A stretch of DNA of 64,000 nt from Siphonodentalium dalli. Lineage: Eukaryota > Mollusca > Scaphopoda > Gadilida > Siphonodentaliidae. The notes under the pieces are model-generated. The model worked only from the letters and a program-made list of their open reading frames with translations, made no database searches and was not told the origin of the DNA. A program made the position numbers and the translations under genes. Shown here in pieces: positions 42,189-53,571 of this stretch (positions are counted from its first letter, which is position 1; every line of letters begins with the position of its first letter). The DNA lies in NCBI GenBank assembly GCA_032622095.1, contig CP136065.1, positions 246,697,474-246,761,473 on the forward strand, written 5' to 3'.

Positions 42189-44247
42189 AACGAGAGGCCG
42201 ATCACGATCGGCAGATGTTTAACCCATACCTTGGCGATAGCGACTAGTCATAATTGATAATTTGTCAAAGATATGATCACAGGAATTAATCCATATATCA
42301 GTACCCAACTTGAAATCAAAAGCTCAAATAATTTGTCTTAAGGAAGGGTTAAAGTATTTGGGGTGGGGAGGAGTAGTTTTAAATCTCATAACTCTGTCCC
42401 TATTCACCCAAGGACCTTTCACTGTGAGATCCAATGGTTTAGTGATTTCGGAGGACATGTTTAGGAGTTTAAGTTAACTCATTGGAAGCAAAAGTGATAA
42501 ATCCCTATCTTTAACACTTTTGACATGCCAGATATTCAAAATTTATTCACTTCTAAAGAGAAATTATAATTTGTTGACAAGCCAGACTGCTTAGAATGAC
42601 ATACATGTAGGGGATTCCATCTCATATTTAAATGGTACTTTAATTACCCCCCCCCCTTTCCCCCATTCTCCCCAGTTATTTCTTTATCAAACATGGACAG
42701 ATATAAGATCAGATCTGACCTGTGTATTAAATAAGATTAAGTGTTTCATAACAGGGGTGTATGCATGGTTTTCAAAAATATATGTAGTTTATACAATTCA
42801 AAAGTATTATCTATATAATGTTATACAGACATAATATGATGAGGATGCTTGCCCCTATGACCACTAAATCGTTCATATAAAAGAAAGTAAGTTAGCCCTC
42901 AATTAAATGGTTTCACACATTACAATGTTTTACAAGTAGCTTGGACACTAAAAGCCACAACCTTCAATGTTAATCTTCTAAGTGCTCTGTGGCCCCTAAA
43001 ATTCAATCAACCATGAAAATATGAACAAATGGGAAAATAAGGTTCCTGGAAACACTAACATCTACCATATTGATTTTCAAAACAAGTCATCACTTACAAT
43101 AGTCATTGTATATTTATCTGCCTGATTCCCATTGCATAGATAAATCATATTGGCCATCAGCTGTTATTTTAATTTCAAATTGAAAGCACATGTCTGAAGG
43201 GTTAATATATTTTTCAAAAATCAATTAATCAGTCAAAACCAAAATTTATATAAGTGAATAGTGTGCAAAGATACCCAACAGATATTAAGAGATATGAAGA
43301 AGAGTCCATGTACATTATAGCATGTGTCTATGGAAACCTTGGAAAGGGTTAATTATTTTTGAAGCAAATTAATGGAATTTAGAAGACACTAAGTCTTATA
43401 TAGGTGAGTGGGGGCTCTTATCTCACCCTGTAATGCAATTTCAAGAATAGGATAAACAACAGTCTTATGCTGCCATAAATCAATTTGACAGTTAGAATAA
43501 ACAAACAGCCAGCCACCAGTGTTGTTTATCTTGACCACCAGAGCTCTGTATAATATGTCATCATCTATAAAATGTCCTCTCATATACTCTGGATGTTCAC
43601 ATGGTAATTTATTGATATCATTATATTACATGAAACTATTGCAATAAAATCTTCATATTTTCAAAACAGGATATCACACCTAATTAATCGTATAAAACTA
43701 AAATAAATGAAAGTGTCAATATTTTTTATTATTAAACTTTTTTATTGTTATTAAAGTTCAAACAAAATTTAATATTTGTATCTGTTTGTATATGCTAAAT
43801 TTAGCAAGGAGCTAAATCTAAAAAAAATCCATTTAAAAAAAAAAATGTTTTTCTCTCGAAAAAGGCTCATAACTCCTTTAAAATTAATCGGATCAAACCC
43901 ATATTCGAACTCGATCTGTATTTTGGGCTGTGAAACCCACATACCAAATTTGGTTCCAATCAGATAAAAAATGTTTGAGTTATGGCAGAATGCGTGAATT
44001 CTAAGTTGAAAAAGGGCCATAACTCTGTAACAAAATCTGGGATCAAACCCAAATTCGAACTCGATCTGTATTTTGGGCTGAGAAACCCATATACAAAATT
44101 TGGTTTCGATCGGATAGAAAATGTTTGAGTTATCGCATTACTCGTAAAGTGTCTACGGACAGACAGACAGACAGACGGACGAACGACGAGTGGTCAATCC
44201 GGGCAACGACACTATGTTTACCATACTATGGTATGGGTAAACATAAA
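42189..44247 (-). mobile_element. HelA copy 3, Helentron/'pearl'-like element, complete, minus strand
   Basis: On the minus strand it starts with ATGTTTACCCATACC (44247 downwards), the 5' hairpin, a short GTCT/GTCC tract (44157-44180) and two 150-bp units (43860-44150). It then runs through decayed AT-rich sequence to the conserved 57-bp 3' end at 42189-42243. Lies wholly in SLC7 intron 5 with its 5' hairpin ~67 bp before exon 6. Confidence 0.78.
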
Positions 44248-44313
44248 AATGAAGAAGAAACTTTGTAAACAAATATTCCTTAAACTCTTCGTCTTCGATC
44301 TTTCTTTTTACAG

Positions 44314-44390
44314 ATACCGCTACAATATTCTTGCAGAAGATGTTCAGTGTGGTCGCTCCAGCGAATCCAGATGATGTCAAATTTGAATGA
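44314..44390 (+). CDS. SLC7 transporter exon 6, terminal, with stop
   Basis: The acceptor TCTTTCTTTTTACAG ends at 44313. The one base left from exon 5 plus AT makes asparagine; then TATIFLQKMFSVVAPANPDD and VKFE, stop TGA at 44388-44390. The L-Q-K-x-x-x-V-V-x-P tail is the expected cytosolic C-terminus of SLC7 light chains. The preceding intron is 6.3 kb and ends in HelA copy 3, whose 5' hairpin lies ~67 bp upstream of the acceptor. ATTAAA at 44420-44425 and AATAAA at 44963-44968 are candidate polyadenylation signals, unproven. Confidence 0.9.
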
Positions 44391-44494
44391 GCGGATGGTC
44401 GTCAGGAAATTATGCCTTCATTAAAGGGAGACAGTCTCCAGAATGTCTCCTCAAGTCACATGTGAACATGTTAACAAAGGAGAGGAACCAGAGA
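44391..44494 (+). other. Probable start of SLC7 3' untranslated region
   Basis: Follows the stop codon; ATTAAA at 44420-44425 is the nearest candidate polyadenylation signal. Unproven. Confidence 0.4.
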
Positions 44495-44856
44495 CAAGCC
44501 TGGAATTTATGTGTCTCACATTTGTAGAATGAGGTCCCCAGAGGGTGAATTTAGTGATGCTATCCTGCAAAGTGGGCTAGTATCAACAAATCCACCCTCT
44601 GGGGACCTTATTCTGCTTAGATCTCATCTTCTGGGAAGTGTCGATAGTCTCAAATTAAGATTGTTTTTAAATCCTTTTCCCCTTCTGTTCAGTTTCTGTA
44701 TCCCCTAAATTGCAGAAGATAAATTGCATAATTGAGGTGACTAACTTCTGATCCTAGGTCTCCCATAGCAGTTGAGACCTAAATAGAATGAGGTTCAAAG
44801 AGGGTGAATTTTGTGATGCTAGCCCGCTAAATGTTATATACACATATCCAGGCTTG
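44495..44856. mobile_element. FB foldback element downstream of SLC7
   Basis: CAAGCCTGGAATTTATGTGT to ATATCCAGGCTTG; the right arm is truncated within GATGCTAGCCCGCTA. No 8-bp duplication seen. Confidence 0.75.
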
Positions 44857-45036
44857 TTCTAAAGCATCAGACTCGCATTATAACCTGTGGAATTCTGTCA
44901 CAAGCAACATAGCACAGATGTTCTCCATGACGATGTCAGTACATTAGGGCCCTAACTTCACAAATAAATAACTCATGATGACTTGTGCTTCAAGACAGTT
45001 GCAGGTATATATGTGATCCCGACGAGCTAAACACCA

Positions 45037-45223
45037 TGCCCAAATTTCATTTACATGTTGGTAGGTCACAATGGTCATGTGAAGACACCATCAGATAATT
45101 AATAACATAGATATAAGATATTTTATTTTTCTAGTCATGTTTAGAACGTATAACTTACGTCAAAAGATTCTTCTCGTCTGCAAGCATAAGTCATTTTCTT
45201 CATCAATTGAGGCACACCGCCAA
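45037..45223 (+). repeat. Second copy of the 185-bp segment of 41826
   Basis: Lies in otherwise unique DNA, so it may be the source copy. Confidence 0.8.
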
Positions 45224-45981
45224 GTGTTGAACCAGTAATGAGTTCCAAATGGTTAGGAACATAAATCATGTATACATTTATGTAGTTGGCTTATGTAGGG
45301 ACCAGCCTAGAGGGTGACTTGGGAGACAGGGACCAGCCTAGAGGGTGACTTGGCAGATATCTTCATCCAGTCTCTTCTAAAAGCCGACGAAAATCCTGAT
45401 GTACGTTGCTAGAGCTCATTATTAAAATTAGCTCAAACTCAACTATTGTTGGAAAACTGAATTACTCATCGCAATATAGGAGACGTCATCTTCGAGTTTG
45501 TATCAGTTAATGATATTCGTGACTGATTATTCTTTCGCATCATGTTGTATTAAAACATTTACTATGCCAGGAATCCACTCCATATTTGGAGTTGGGAATG
45601 CCACGTCTTTATAGAAATGATATATAGTGGACACTTCTAGAGACATACATCCGTTGGCTTTTCAAAGTAACTGATCTTCATCCTAAAATGTGCCATTCTC
45701 CCTATTTTTGTCCAAGAAGTGACTTCTCTCCTCTTCCACATACCAACATTCATATGTCCCAACAGTATATTCACTGATTTATATAATGGTGTTCTTACTC
45801 ACAATAGTGGTCTTATAAATGGGCTCTTTTTTTGCATAATTATTATTGGATCATAGAAGGGTGATGTTGGGGTGTAAATTGAACTTCAGCCATTGATACT
45901 TCTCCCTGATAACAGTCCACTTCTCCCTAATAACCAAACAGAAAGAAGTGACATCTCCCAATTTTGAACCTCTAGGATGGT
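45224..45981. other. Non-coding stretch with a small direct repeat
   Basis: GGGACCAGCCTAGAGGGTGA occurs twice 32 bp apart at 45298-45352. No gene recognised. Confidence 0.45.
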
Positions 45982-46022
45982 CAAGTCTGAGTTAAGTGTG
46001 CCTGTCCTTTGCAGATTGAGAT
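45982..46022. mobile_element. FB left-end fragment
   Basis: CAAGTCTGAGTTAAGTGTGC then CTGTCCTTTGCAGATTGAG. The 11 bases before it (TCTAGGATGGT) also follow the FB element ending at 47483, so the two may be ends of one disrupted insertion. Confidence 0.6.
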
Positions 46023-46148
46023 CAGGGCTGGGAATCAACATCATAATTTTCTCGAAAATGGTGTCCAGACATCACACCTGGCAATTTCAACATTCGTTTT
46101 TTTCTGTATTTTCCTAAGATATCAGCAAGCTATTCAAATAATGAAATA

Positions 46149-46336
46149 CAGTAATGCCCTAAGTAATCGACTTCTTAACCACAGCAGAAATATGGGGAAT
46201 TTTTCAGGATTTTGTCGGAAATATGGCTTGTTGCCATAAATCGGAAAGCTCTGTGTGAGAGCTTTCCGATGAATGGCAACATGCCAAATTTCCGACTAAA
46301 TCCTGAAAAATTACTCGATTACTTAGGGCATTACTG
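46149..46336. mobile_element. TcM element, near-complete
   Basis: CAGTAATGCCCTAAGTAATC to GGCATTACTG with TA on both sides; arms shortened on the right. Confidence 0.88.
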
Positions 46337-46739
46337 TATATCCCAACAACTCATTTTGTGATAGAATCGTTTCTGGGCAGGGATTTGCAACTCATAAGTA
46401 TTATTTCATACCCATGAAACTATCTAAAATTTGTTATTTAAAGAGATAATCCATCAGCTATAATTAATTTACGTACAATCATCACTTTCTTTTTCTGATT
46501 GGAATTACAGCATAATGTGTTCCAAACATAATATTTATCTCAATTCCAAATATTTTTTAAAGAAAAGATACTTAAATTAAAGTACTTTTCAAGGACAGAA
46601 AGAAAGAGTTTTCAAGAATGAATCAGTGGGAACCCTGGTTTATATATACATGTTGTGTGTGATAAATAAATATGATCAATATGTTAACAAATCTTTATAA
46701 AATGCACCACATGAAGAAACATAACAGCAGCAGGGTGGG

Positions 46740-47483
46740 CAAACCTGAGTTTAGTGTGCCTGTCATTTGCAGAATGAGGTCCCCAGAGGGTTTATTTAGT
46801 GACACTATCCCACATAGCGGGCTAGCATCACCAAATTTATGCTCTGGGGACCTCATTCTGCATGGCCTCATCTGCTACGGGATACATACTCAGATTTAAG
46901 TTCCCAAATGGTGAATATAGTGATGTACATCCAATGGGAACCTCAATTATGCAATGTGTTGTCTGCCAATTTTAGGTTATAGAGAAACTAAACTAAAAAA
47001 GAGATAGCATCTATGTGAATCCATTTCTATAGAAATTTGATAATAAAGAAACTTTCCAGAGAAGATGAGGCCTAAGCAGAATGAGGTCCCCAGAGGGTGA
47101 ATTTAGTGATGCTATCCCCTCTGGGGACCTCATTCTGCTTAAGCCTCATCTTCTCTGGAAAGTTTCTTTATTATCAAATTTCTATAGAAACTTCTTCAAA
47201 GAGATCCTTCTATTTCTTTTTTAGTTTAGTTTCTCTATACATGTATCCCCAAATTGGCATTTGTCACATTGCATAATCGAGGTTCCCAATGGGTGTACAT
47301 CACAGTATTCACCATTTGGGAACATCAATCTGAGTCTGTCTCCCACAGCAGATAAGGCCATGCAGAATGAGGTCCCCAGAGGGTGAATTTGGTGATGCTA
47401 GACCGCTATGCGGGATAATATCACTAAATTCACCTTCTGGTGACCTCATTCTGCAAATGACAGGCACACTAAACTCAGGCTCG
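46740..47483. mobile_element. FB foldback element, full-length ~744-bp form
   Basis: The longest FB palindrome. Each arm has two modules (GAGGTCCCCAGAGGG and GAAGTTCCCAAATGGTGAAT / GTTCCCAATGGGTGTACATC), then TTTCTATAGAAA-type sequence, folding at a central CCCCAGAGGGTGAATTTAGT hairpin near 47100. No open frame of note. Confidence 0.85.
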
Positions 47484-47748
47484 TCTAGGATGGTCCCTGA
47501 ACTTAGAAGCTTGTTTCAAAATGTTCAGAAAGATGAATCGTGGCTAAATTCATAGAACAGACATGGAACTTGGTTCCAAAATGCTCAGAAGCAAACAGTA
47601 TATTTATAGGGCAGAGCATCAAACATTTTAATCCAAATAAGGCGATTAAAATAAATTAACTTTGTTCTCAGGTAATTAGATCTCAATTGTGAGATGAGGG
47701 AGGGAGGCTATTTATTTTATTTTTATCTCAAAATCTGGAAAACTTACT

Positions 47749-47870
47749 GGTATCAGATTATTACATATATATGGAATCTCTTTTAACCGATATTATATGA
47801 TACGAGGCGGTATCAGATTATTACATATATATGGAATCTCTTTTAACGATATTATATGGTACGAGGCGGT
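47749..47870 (+). repeat. 59-bp tandem duplication
   Basis: GGTATCAGATTATTACATAT plus 39 more bases occurs twice and starts a third time; one C differs (TTTTAACCGAT against TTTTAACGAT). Confidence 0.85.
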
Positions 47871-48062
47871 ATCAGATTCACAGTGTGATCTCAGCAATAA
47901 GTTTGTATATAACATAATTCACAAGTCATTACAATGATTGTTTATTCTCTGACTATAAATTCAGACTATGATCTGCGGAGACACATTCACCAGTAAAGGT
48001 TTGTATAGACATATAGAGGAAATTCAGAAAAAGGGAGTGTACATGCGTATGATAGACATAGA

Positions 48063-48223
48063 CAGAACACAACGCGCATCATAATCGAGACTCTTTTATC
48101 GAATGAGTTGCGGATGGCGCAAGGATATATTTCGCGAGAGCGTAGCTCGAGCGAAATATAACTTTGCGCCGTCCGCAACGAGTTCGATAAAAGATTCGAG
48201 ATTATGATGCAAGTTGTGTTCTG
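48063..48223. mobile_element. 161-bp CpG-rich palindromic element
   Basis: CAGAACACAACGCGCATCAT and ATGATGCAAGTTGTGTTCTG pair as ends; arms include TTTTATCGAATGAGTTGCGG. The loop is GCGAGAGCGTAGCTCGAGCG. CpG content is far above the surroundings. Confidence 0.7.
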
Positions 48224-48545
48224 TATTTATTCTACACCGTTCAGTCAGATAAGTTAAATCCACGAATGTCACCTTAATTGTAACAATAGCTACCTTTATT
48301 GTGATTTAAGTCTGACAAATAACCAGTCATTATGGGGGGGATCACCGGAAGCGGATGATCGACGTAATGTACGTCATCTTTCTTGGCGACAACGTCAACA
48401 AGAATAGTTCCGGCTTGTATTCCACTAGAGGTATACACTAATATGTATTCAATGGCTGGGATTCCGTTGAATACATGTGACTCACGTCAATGGGTGTGGA
48501 ATAAATTAGATTTATCCACCAACTATTTAGCTAACAATGTATATA

Positions 48546-48760
48546 CAGTAATGCCCTAATTAATCGACTCCTTTAACCACAGCAGAATTATGGGTAACTT
48601 TTCAGGATTTAGTCGGAAATATGGCTTGTTGCCATTCATCGGAAAGCTTTCCCCGAGAGCTTTCCGATGAATGGCAACAAGCCATATTTCCGACTAAATC
48701 CTGAAAAGTTACCTGTAATTCTGCTGTGGTTAAAGGAGTCGATTAATTAGGGCTTTACTA
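48546..48760. mobile_element. TcM element, complete palindrome
   Basis: CAGTAATGCCCTAATTAATC to a slightly mutated GGGCTTTACTA end, folding at GCTTTCCCCGAGAGCTTTCC. Confidence 0.88.
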
Positions 48761-49032
48761 TACATGTCCTAAATTCAAAACTCAATAAAACCGGCCGAGT
48801 GCATTGTGCAAAATGCCCGTTCACGAGCTAATTATCTGACTTTAAAATAAGTTTTCGACTCCGCTTTATCTGTCCAGAGCGAAAAGTTTTGCACAGACAT
48901 ATAGAGTAAAGTTCAGAAAAATGGATTTGACATCAGGGATTTTATTTTTTATTACTTGATTTACAGATTATTTTGGCTCAATGGTAGGGGAGGGAAAAAA
49001 TAAAAATAAAATCTGTATAATTTTTTTTTAAT

Positions 49033-49365
49033 TTAACCCTTTACCCAACAAACCGGCCAAAAACCGCCAAATAAAGCTGCAACAGCCTAAATTATCTTGG
49101 GTCTGTCTCAATAAAACCATACAAATATGGATATCATTGGAACCGGCTCATTGACCACATTGTGATGGTTACAGTTATGCCCTGTGCCAATGCATTCTCT
49201 TATATACACTTTTTACCATTTTTTCTTACATTCTTTAACAATTTTATAATTTTTAATGTGTTAAGCCAATGCATTCTCTTATATATGCGAGGCGACCTAT
49301 GGTCGACTTGCATATATAAGAGAATGCATTGGCACAGGGCCGTCCTGTTGGGTAAAGGGTTAAAG
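49033..49365 (+). mobile_element. PB-A TTAA element with first hairpin deleted
   Basis: TTAA at 49033-49036 and 49362-49365. The first hairpin is cut after TGCATTCTCTTATATA. Its right TTAA is also the left TTAA of the next element. Confidence 0.88.
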
Positions 49366-49729
49366 GGGTACTGTACACTGAATCCGGTAATTTATGGGAC
49401 CATCTCCTTTGATACTCAACAGAATATATGCAACAAATGAATGAATTTGAGCCATGGATTGGTGCAAAATACACTCATGTGCTCTATGAACGATGCAAAC
49501 AACATGGTGATGACAATTAAAATGAATTTATAACTCCAGTCATAAATTAATTTTCATTATAATTAGCATGTTGATGTTGTTTTACATCATTCATAATGTA
49601 AATTAGTGCTTTTGCACTAATCCATGGCTCAAACTCATTCATTTGTTGCATATATTCTGTTGAGTATAATAGGAGATGGTCCCATAAATGGCTGAATTTA
49701 GTGTACAGTACCCCTTTAAATTGTCACAA
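49362..49729. mobile_element. PB-E TTAA foldback element
   Basis: TTAA then AGGGGTACTGTACACTGAAT; the right end is TTTAGTGTACAGTACCCCT then TTAA. Arms pair over ~120 bp (ATGGGACCATCTCCT, AACAGAATATATGCAACAAA). Confidence 0.88.
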
Positions 49730-50271
49730 AATAGGGACGGGAGAAATAAAATATTTGCTGTATAATAATCTCCTCATCTAAAACAAGAACAGGCAAATAT
49801 ATTTTTTGCTTTGGATGTTTCTTTAAAGCATGATACAGATAGAAGAAACAATATCGCCAATATCAGCATCTGCAATGTTGGCGTTGACATGCAATACCAT
49901 AAACATCACTGGGGGGCTTCGCTGTTCAATCGATGTTGTTGTATATTTTAGGTAAACTTCTACTTTTTACTAATTTTTTTTTATATTTCTGGATTAATAT
50001 TCCCATTGGCAGAAATAAAAAAACCGAAAACTACAATTTTATTTTGATCGACAAACAGCTTTTTTTGGGTAGAAATCCGTAAATCAAGTAATAAAAAATT
50101 AAATGCTTTATTTGACTGGTGAATGTGGCCCCCTTCAACATTACTGTCAGTATTTTGTATATCTCCACAATTTTACTTGACCACAGTGAAGAATTGATTC
50201 TTCATAGAAATGTTTGACAGTCGCTTTAACCATCTATCATCACAAAGTAGACTTTATTGTTACAATGTTAA
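49730..50271. other. Non-coding stretch, nothing recognised
   Basis: AT-rich sequence without exon signals or transposon ends that I could identify. Confidence 0.4.
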
Positions 50272-50385
50272 TCTGGATTTAGTGTCCAACATTTGCAGAA
50301 TGAGGTCCCCAGATGGTGAATTTAGTGACGCTATCATACACAATGGGCTAGCATCACCAAATTCATCCTCTGGGGACCTCATGTG
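50272..50385. mobile_element. FB fragment
   Basis: TGCAGAATGAGGTCCCCAGA to CTCTGGGGACCTCAT; only the first hairpin module remains. Confidence 0.75.
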
Positions 50386-50413
50386 ATGAGTGAACATATC
50401 TCCACAAATTTCT

Positions 50414-51032
50414 TTAAAGGCCCACTTAATTTTCAAGTCACCGATTATTTTTTTTATAGTGCCCTGATATACAGTTTTAATTACAATCTGCCATAAAATC
50501 TGATTAAAATACTATAATTCATCACTAGTTGAAACGTCTGTGTCTTAGAAGATGCCCTTATAGAAATAGAAAACAGCTGAAATCATAGAATGATTTCCCC
50601 CATTATGGCTCCTAGAATGCACAGAATTCAAGCTAAAAATATATTTTCAATTGAAGGGGAATAACTCTAAAGATATAGTGTTATTCCCCTTCCATTTAAA
50701 ATAATGAAACTTTAGCACAGTATACAAGTTGGTACTTCAACAAAAACAACATGTTCACAGTTTCTTACAATGGATAAGTTGATAATACAATGTTTTGGAG
50801 CTTCCTCTTTCAAATGGTGTATAATATAGCATATATTTTATATAAAATGATCTGGGGGTTCAAATGGTGTATAATATGGCATATATTTTATATAAAATGA
50901 TCTGGGGGTTCAAATGGTGTATAATATGGCATATATTTTATATAAAATGATCTGGGGGTTCAAATGGTGTATAATATGGCATATATTTTATATAAAATGA
51001 TCTGGGGGTTCCAGAATTAAGTGGGCCTTTAG
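50414..51032. mobile_element. PB-D TTAA element with internal minisatellite
   Basis: TTAA then AGGCCCACTTAATTTTC; the right end is AATTAAGTGGGCCT then TTAG (altered TTAA). Contains a small palindrome around GGGGAATAACTCTAAAGATA and a 50-bp minisatellite of four units (TTCAAATGGTGTATAATATG...). Confidence 0.85.
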
Positions 51033-51861
51033 CAGCTTTGTTGTTTTTAGTGCACTGACTTATTATTTATTCCTCCATATATGGAGACATATAATAACAA
51101 ATATACTATTTACACAACAAGGTTGGAATGATTGATTGAGTGTTGAGGTTGAGCGAGTGTTTCATGATGGAAGTAGCTGCTTATTGGTCACCTTTCACAT
51201 AATGAAATACAACTGATAAGAATTACAAAGAGGGTACTACGTCACTAGAATACGTGTTCTTTCTATCAGTTGACGCTTCACCGTATCCATAGTTACGATT
51301 ACGGTTTTGAGACACAAAGCATTGACATGTGAAACTTTGCATTCAATCAACAAAATAATCATGGCAAACAAAACAATATCACCTTACTGCGAGTGGCAAG
51401 CTAGATTTTCTCAGAAACGGACTCGTAGTCTCCAATTCTGCGAAAGATATTTGGACCGTCCGAAACATTGACGACTACCACCAGTTAATTCTCATCAGTA
51501 GTAATTCATTGTGTGAAAAGTGTCAATTGTCATTATGTACATACTCATTGCGATTGTAAACTTCATGACCCTCACATGAACCAGCCTACAGGCTTCATCA
51601 TTCTGACTCGTACTTCTGTAAGGTGGTTCCTTCCCCTATGGTCAAAATTTTAATTAATTTTGTAAGAAACTATAATAATGCATCAAAAATATTGTTTTAC
51701 TCATTCACTCAGGTACTAAAGCTGAAGGGGTCCTTTTGGCTTGTTGGGTTCCCAACTTGACAAAAAAGTTTTTTTGGTACTCAGCTTGACCAGTACCAAA
51801 TGTTTTCAGTAGACATGATACCAAAATCTTGCATCCGACGACAAGGCACATGGGTATCATC
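51033..51861. other. Non-coding stretch, nothing recognised
   Basis: No supported exon or element. Small frames (51705-51917) overlap the next PB-C and are not gene-like. Confidence 0.4.
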
Positions 51862-52103
51862 TTAACCCTTTGAGTGCCAGGTCCGATTTTTGTATCGACC
51901 CATATACCCTGTGCCAATGCATTCTCTTATATATGCGAGTCGACCATAGGTCGCCTCGCATATATAAGAGAATGCATTGGCCTAACCCAAAAAAAAAAAA
52001 AAATTTAAAAAAAGGAAAATTCATTTTTTTTATTTTTTTTAGGGCACTCTACAGACCATAAATTAGGGCCGATGAGATCGGCCCCTGGCACTAAAAGGGT
52101 TAA
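51862..52103. mobile_element. PB-C TTAA element
   Basis: TTAA at 51862-51865 and 52100-52103; one intact hairpin followed by an A-run. Confidence 0.92.
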
Positions 52104-52229
52104 AACTTAGTCCTGCCTCACATTTGCTTTCTATCAGCAACATAACACGAAAAAATGTGATAATTATCCACAGCATAAACCCATAAATGTCAAGCTGGAT
52201 ACCCAAAAACACCATTTCATAATGCTGGG

Positions 52230-52334
52230 AACCCAATACACCAAAATGTATCGATAACGACCAATTCAGTATTAAAGGTCTTCTCAGATGGCAACCCAAT
52301 ACACCAAAATGTATCGATAACGACCAATTCAGTA
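52230..52334 (+). repeat. ~70-bp tandem duplication holding an empty TTAA site
   Basis: ACACCAAAATGTATCGATAA and CGACCAATTCAGTATTAA occur twice. The first copy continues TTAAAGGTCTTCTCAGATGG (empty site at 52272-52275); the second is interrupted at its TTAA by a PB-A, after which AAGGTCCTTCTCAGATGG continues. Confidence 0.88.
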
Positions 52335-52712
52335 TTAACCCTTTACGGCTTTACCCAACAAAACCGGCCAAATAAAGCTTCAACAGCCTAAAATATCTTC
52401 GGTCTGTCTCAATAAAACCATACACATATGGATATCATTGGAACCGGCTCCTTGACCACATTGTGATAGTTACAGTTATGCCCTGTGCCAATGCATTCTC
52501 TTATATATGCATATATAAGAGAATGCAATGGCCTAAAAAAAAATCTTTTTTTAACACTTTTTAAACATTTTTTCTTACATTCTTTAACAATTTTATAATT
52601 TTTAATGTGTTAAGCCAATGCATTCTCTTATATGTGCGAGGCGACCTATGGTCGACTCGCATATATAATAGAATGCATTGGCACAGGGCCCTTCTGTTGG
52701 GTAAAGGGTTAA
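52335..52712 (+). mobile_element. PB-A TTAA element at the occupied site
   Basis: TTAA at 52335-52338 and 52709-52712. The first hairpin is collapsed (loop deleted: TATATATGCATATATAAGAG). Confidence 0.92.
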
Positions 52713-52789
52713 AGGTCCTTCTCAGATGGCACACCATGTTTACTTGGGTTTTCAGTGTAGAAAGCATCAAGCTTATGCTCAATGGAATT

Positions 52790-53156
52790 TATGCCATAAA
52801 ATATGATTTAAAATACTAAAATTCATCACCAAATTGAAACGTCTGTGTCTCAGATGATGCCCATAGAGAAATAGAAAACAGCTGAAATCATAGAAAGATT
52901 TCCTCCGTTATTGCTCCAGAATTCAAAAAATATATTTTCAATGGAAGAGGAACAACTCTATATCTTCAGATATAGAATTATTCCCCTTCCATTGAAAATA
53001 ATGAACACAGAATACTAGTAGGTATCTCAACAAAAACAACATGTTCTCAGTTTATTACACCGAATAAGTTGATAATACAATGTTTTGGAGCTTCCTCTTT
53101 CATATGGTGTATATATGGCATATATTTTATATAAAATTATCTGGCGGTTCGAAATT
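52790..53156. mobile_element. PB-D body fragment, ends missing
   Basis: Matches the interior of 50414-51032 (GCCATAAAATATGATTTAAA, CAGCTGAAATCATAGAAAGA, the GGAACAACTCTATATC palindrome) with a single minisatellite unit. A PB-C follows directly. Confidence 0.75.
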
Positions 53157-53388
53157 TTAACCCTTTGAGTGCCAGGGGCCGATCTAATCGGCCCTAAACC
53201 TACACAATAAGTCTGTTAAAGAATATAATAAAATATATTAAAATTGTAAAAAAACAAAAAAATTGTTAGGCAAATGCATTCTCTTATATATGCGAGGCGA
53301 CCTATGGTCGACTCGCATATATAAGAGAATGCATTGGCACAGGGTATATGGGTTGATACAAAATCGGCCTGGCACTCAAAGGGTTTAA
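53157..53388 (-). mobile_element. PB-C TTAA element
   Basis: TTAA at 53157-53160 and 53385-53388, reverse orientation (CCCTTTGAGTGCCAGGGGCC first); one hairpin. Confidence 0.9.
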
Positions 53389-53571
53389 GGGCAATAAATC
53401 TCATTCATGTTGCTTGGCTTCCTTAACATTTATTGTTTATTCATTTAATTGGGAAAAACAGAAAGAACTGAAAAAAACTTCATCATGTCTCTCAAGAAGG
53501 ATCGCTATAAATAGAATCATAAACTGATCTCATTATCAAAGATTGTTTCAGTTCTCTTTATTACCATTGTA

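Larger units (their letters stand above)
30001..44390 (+). other. 3' portion of an SLC7 LAT-type amino-acid transporter gene (six exons)
   Basis: Six exons join with consistent phases into an open C-terminal half: about 224 residues from the tail of the codon before NLPRAIG to DDVKFE and a stop. SLC7 light chains are 12-helix exchangers that pair with an SLC3 heavy chain at the plasma membrane; the visible part covers roughly the second half of the helices. [27 protein letters not shown] and WQNKPK look closer to the LAT/y+LAT branch (SLC7A5-A8) than to b0,+AT, but the ortholog cannot be fixed. Exons for the N-terminal half were not recognised and may lie before the window or in the repeat-rich upstream part. 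The introns hold most of the local transposons. Confidence 0.9.
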
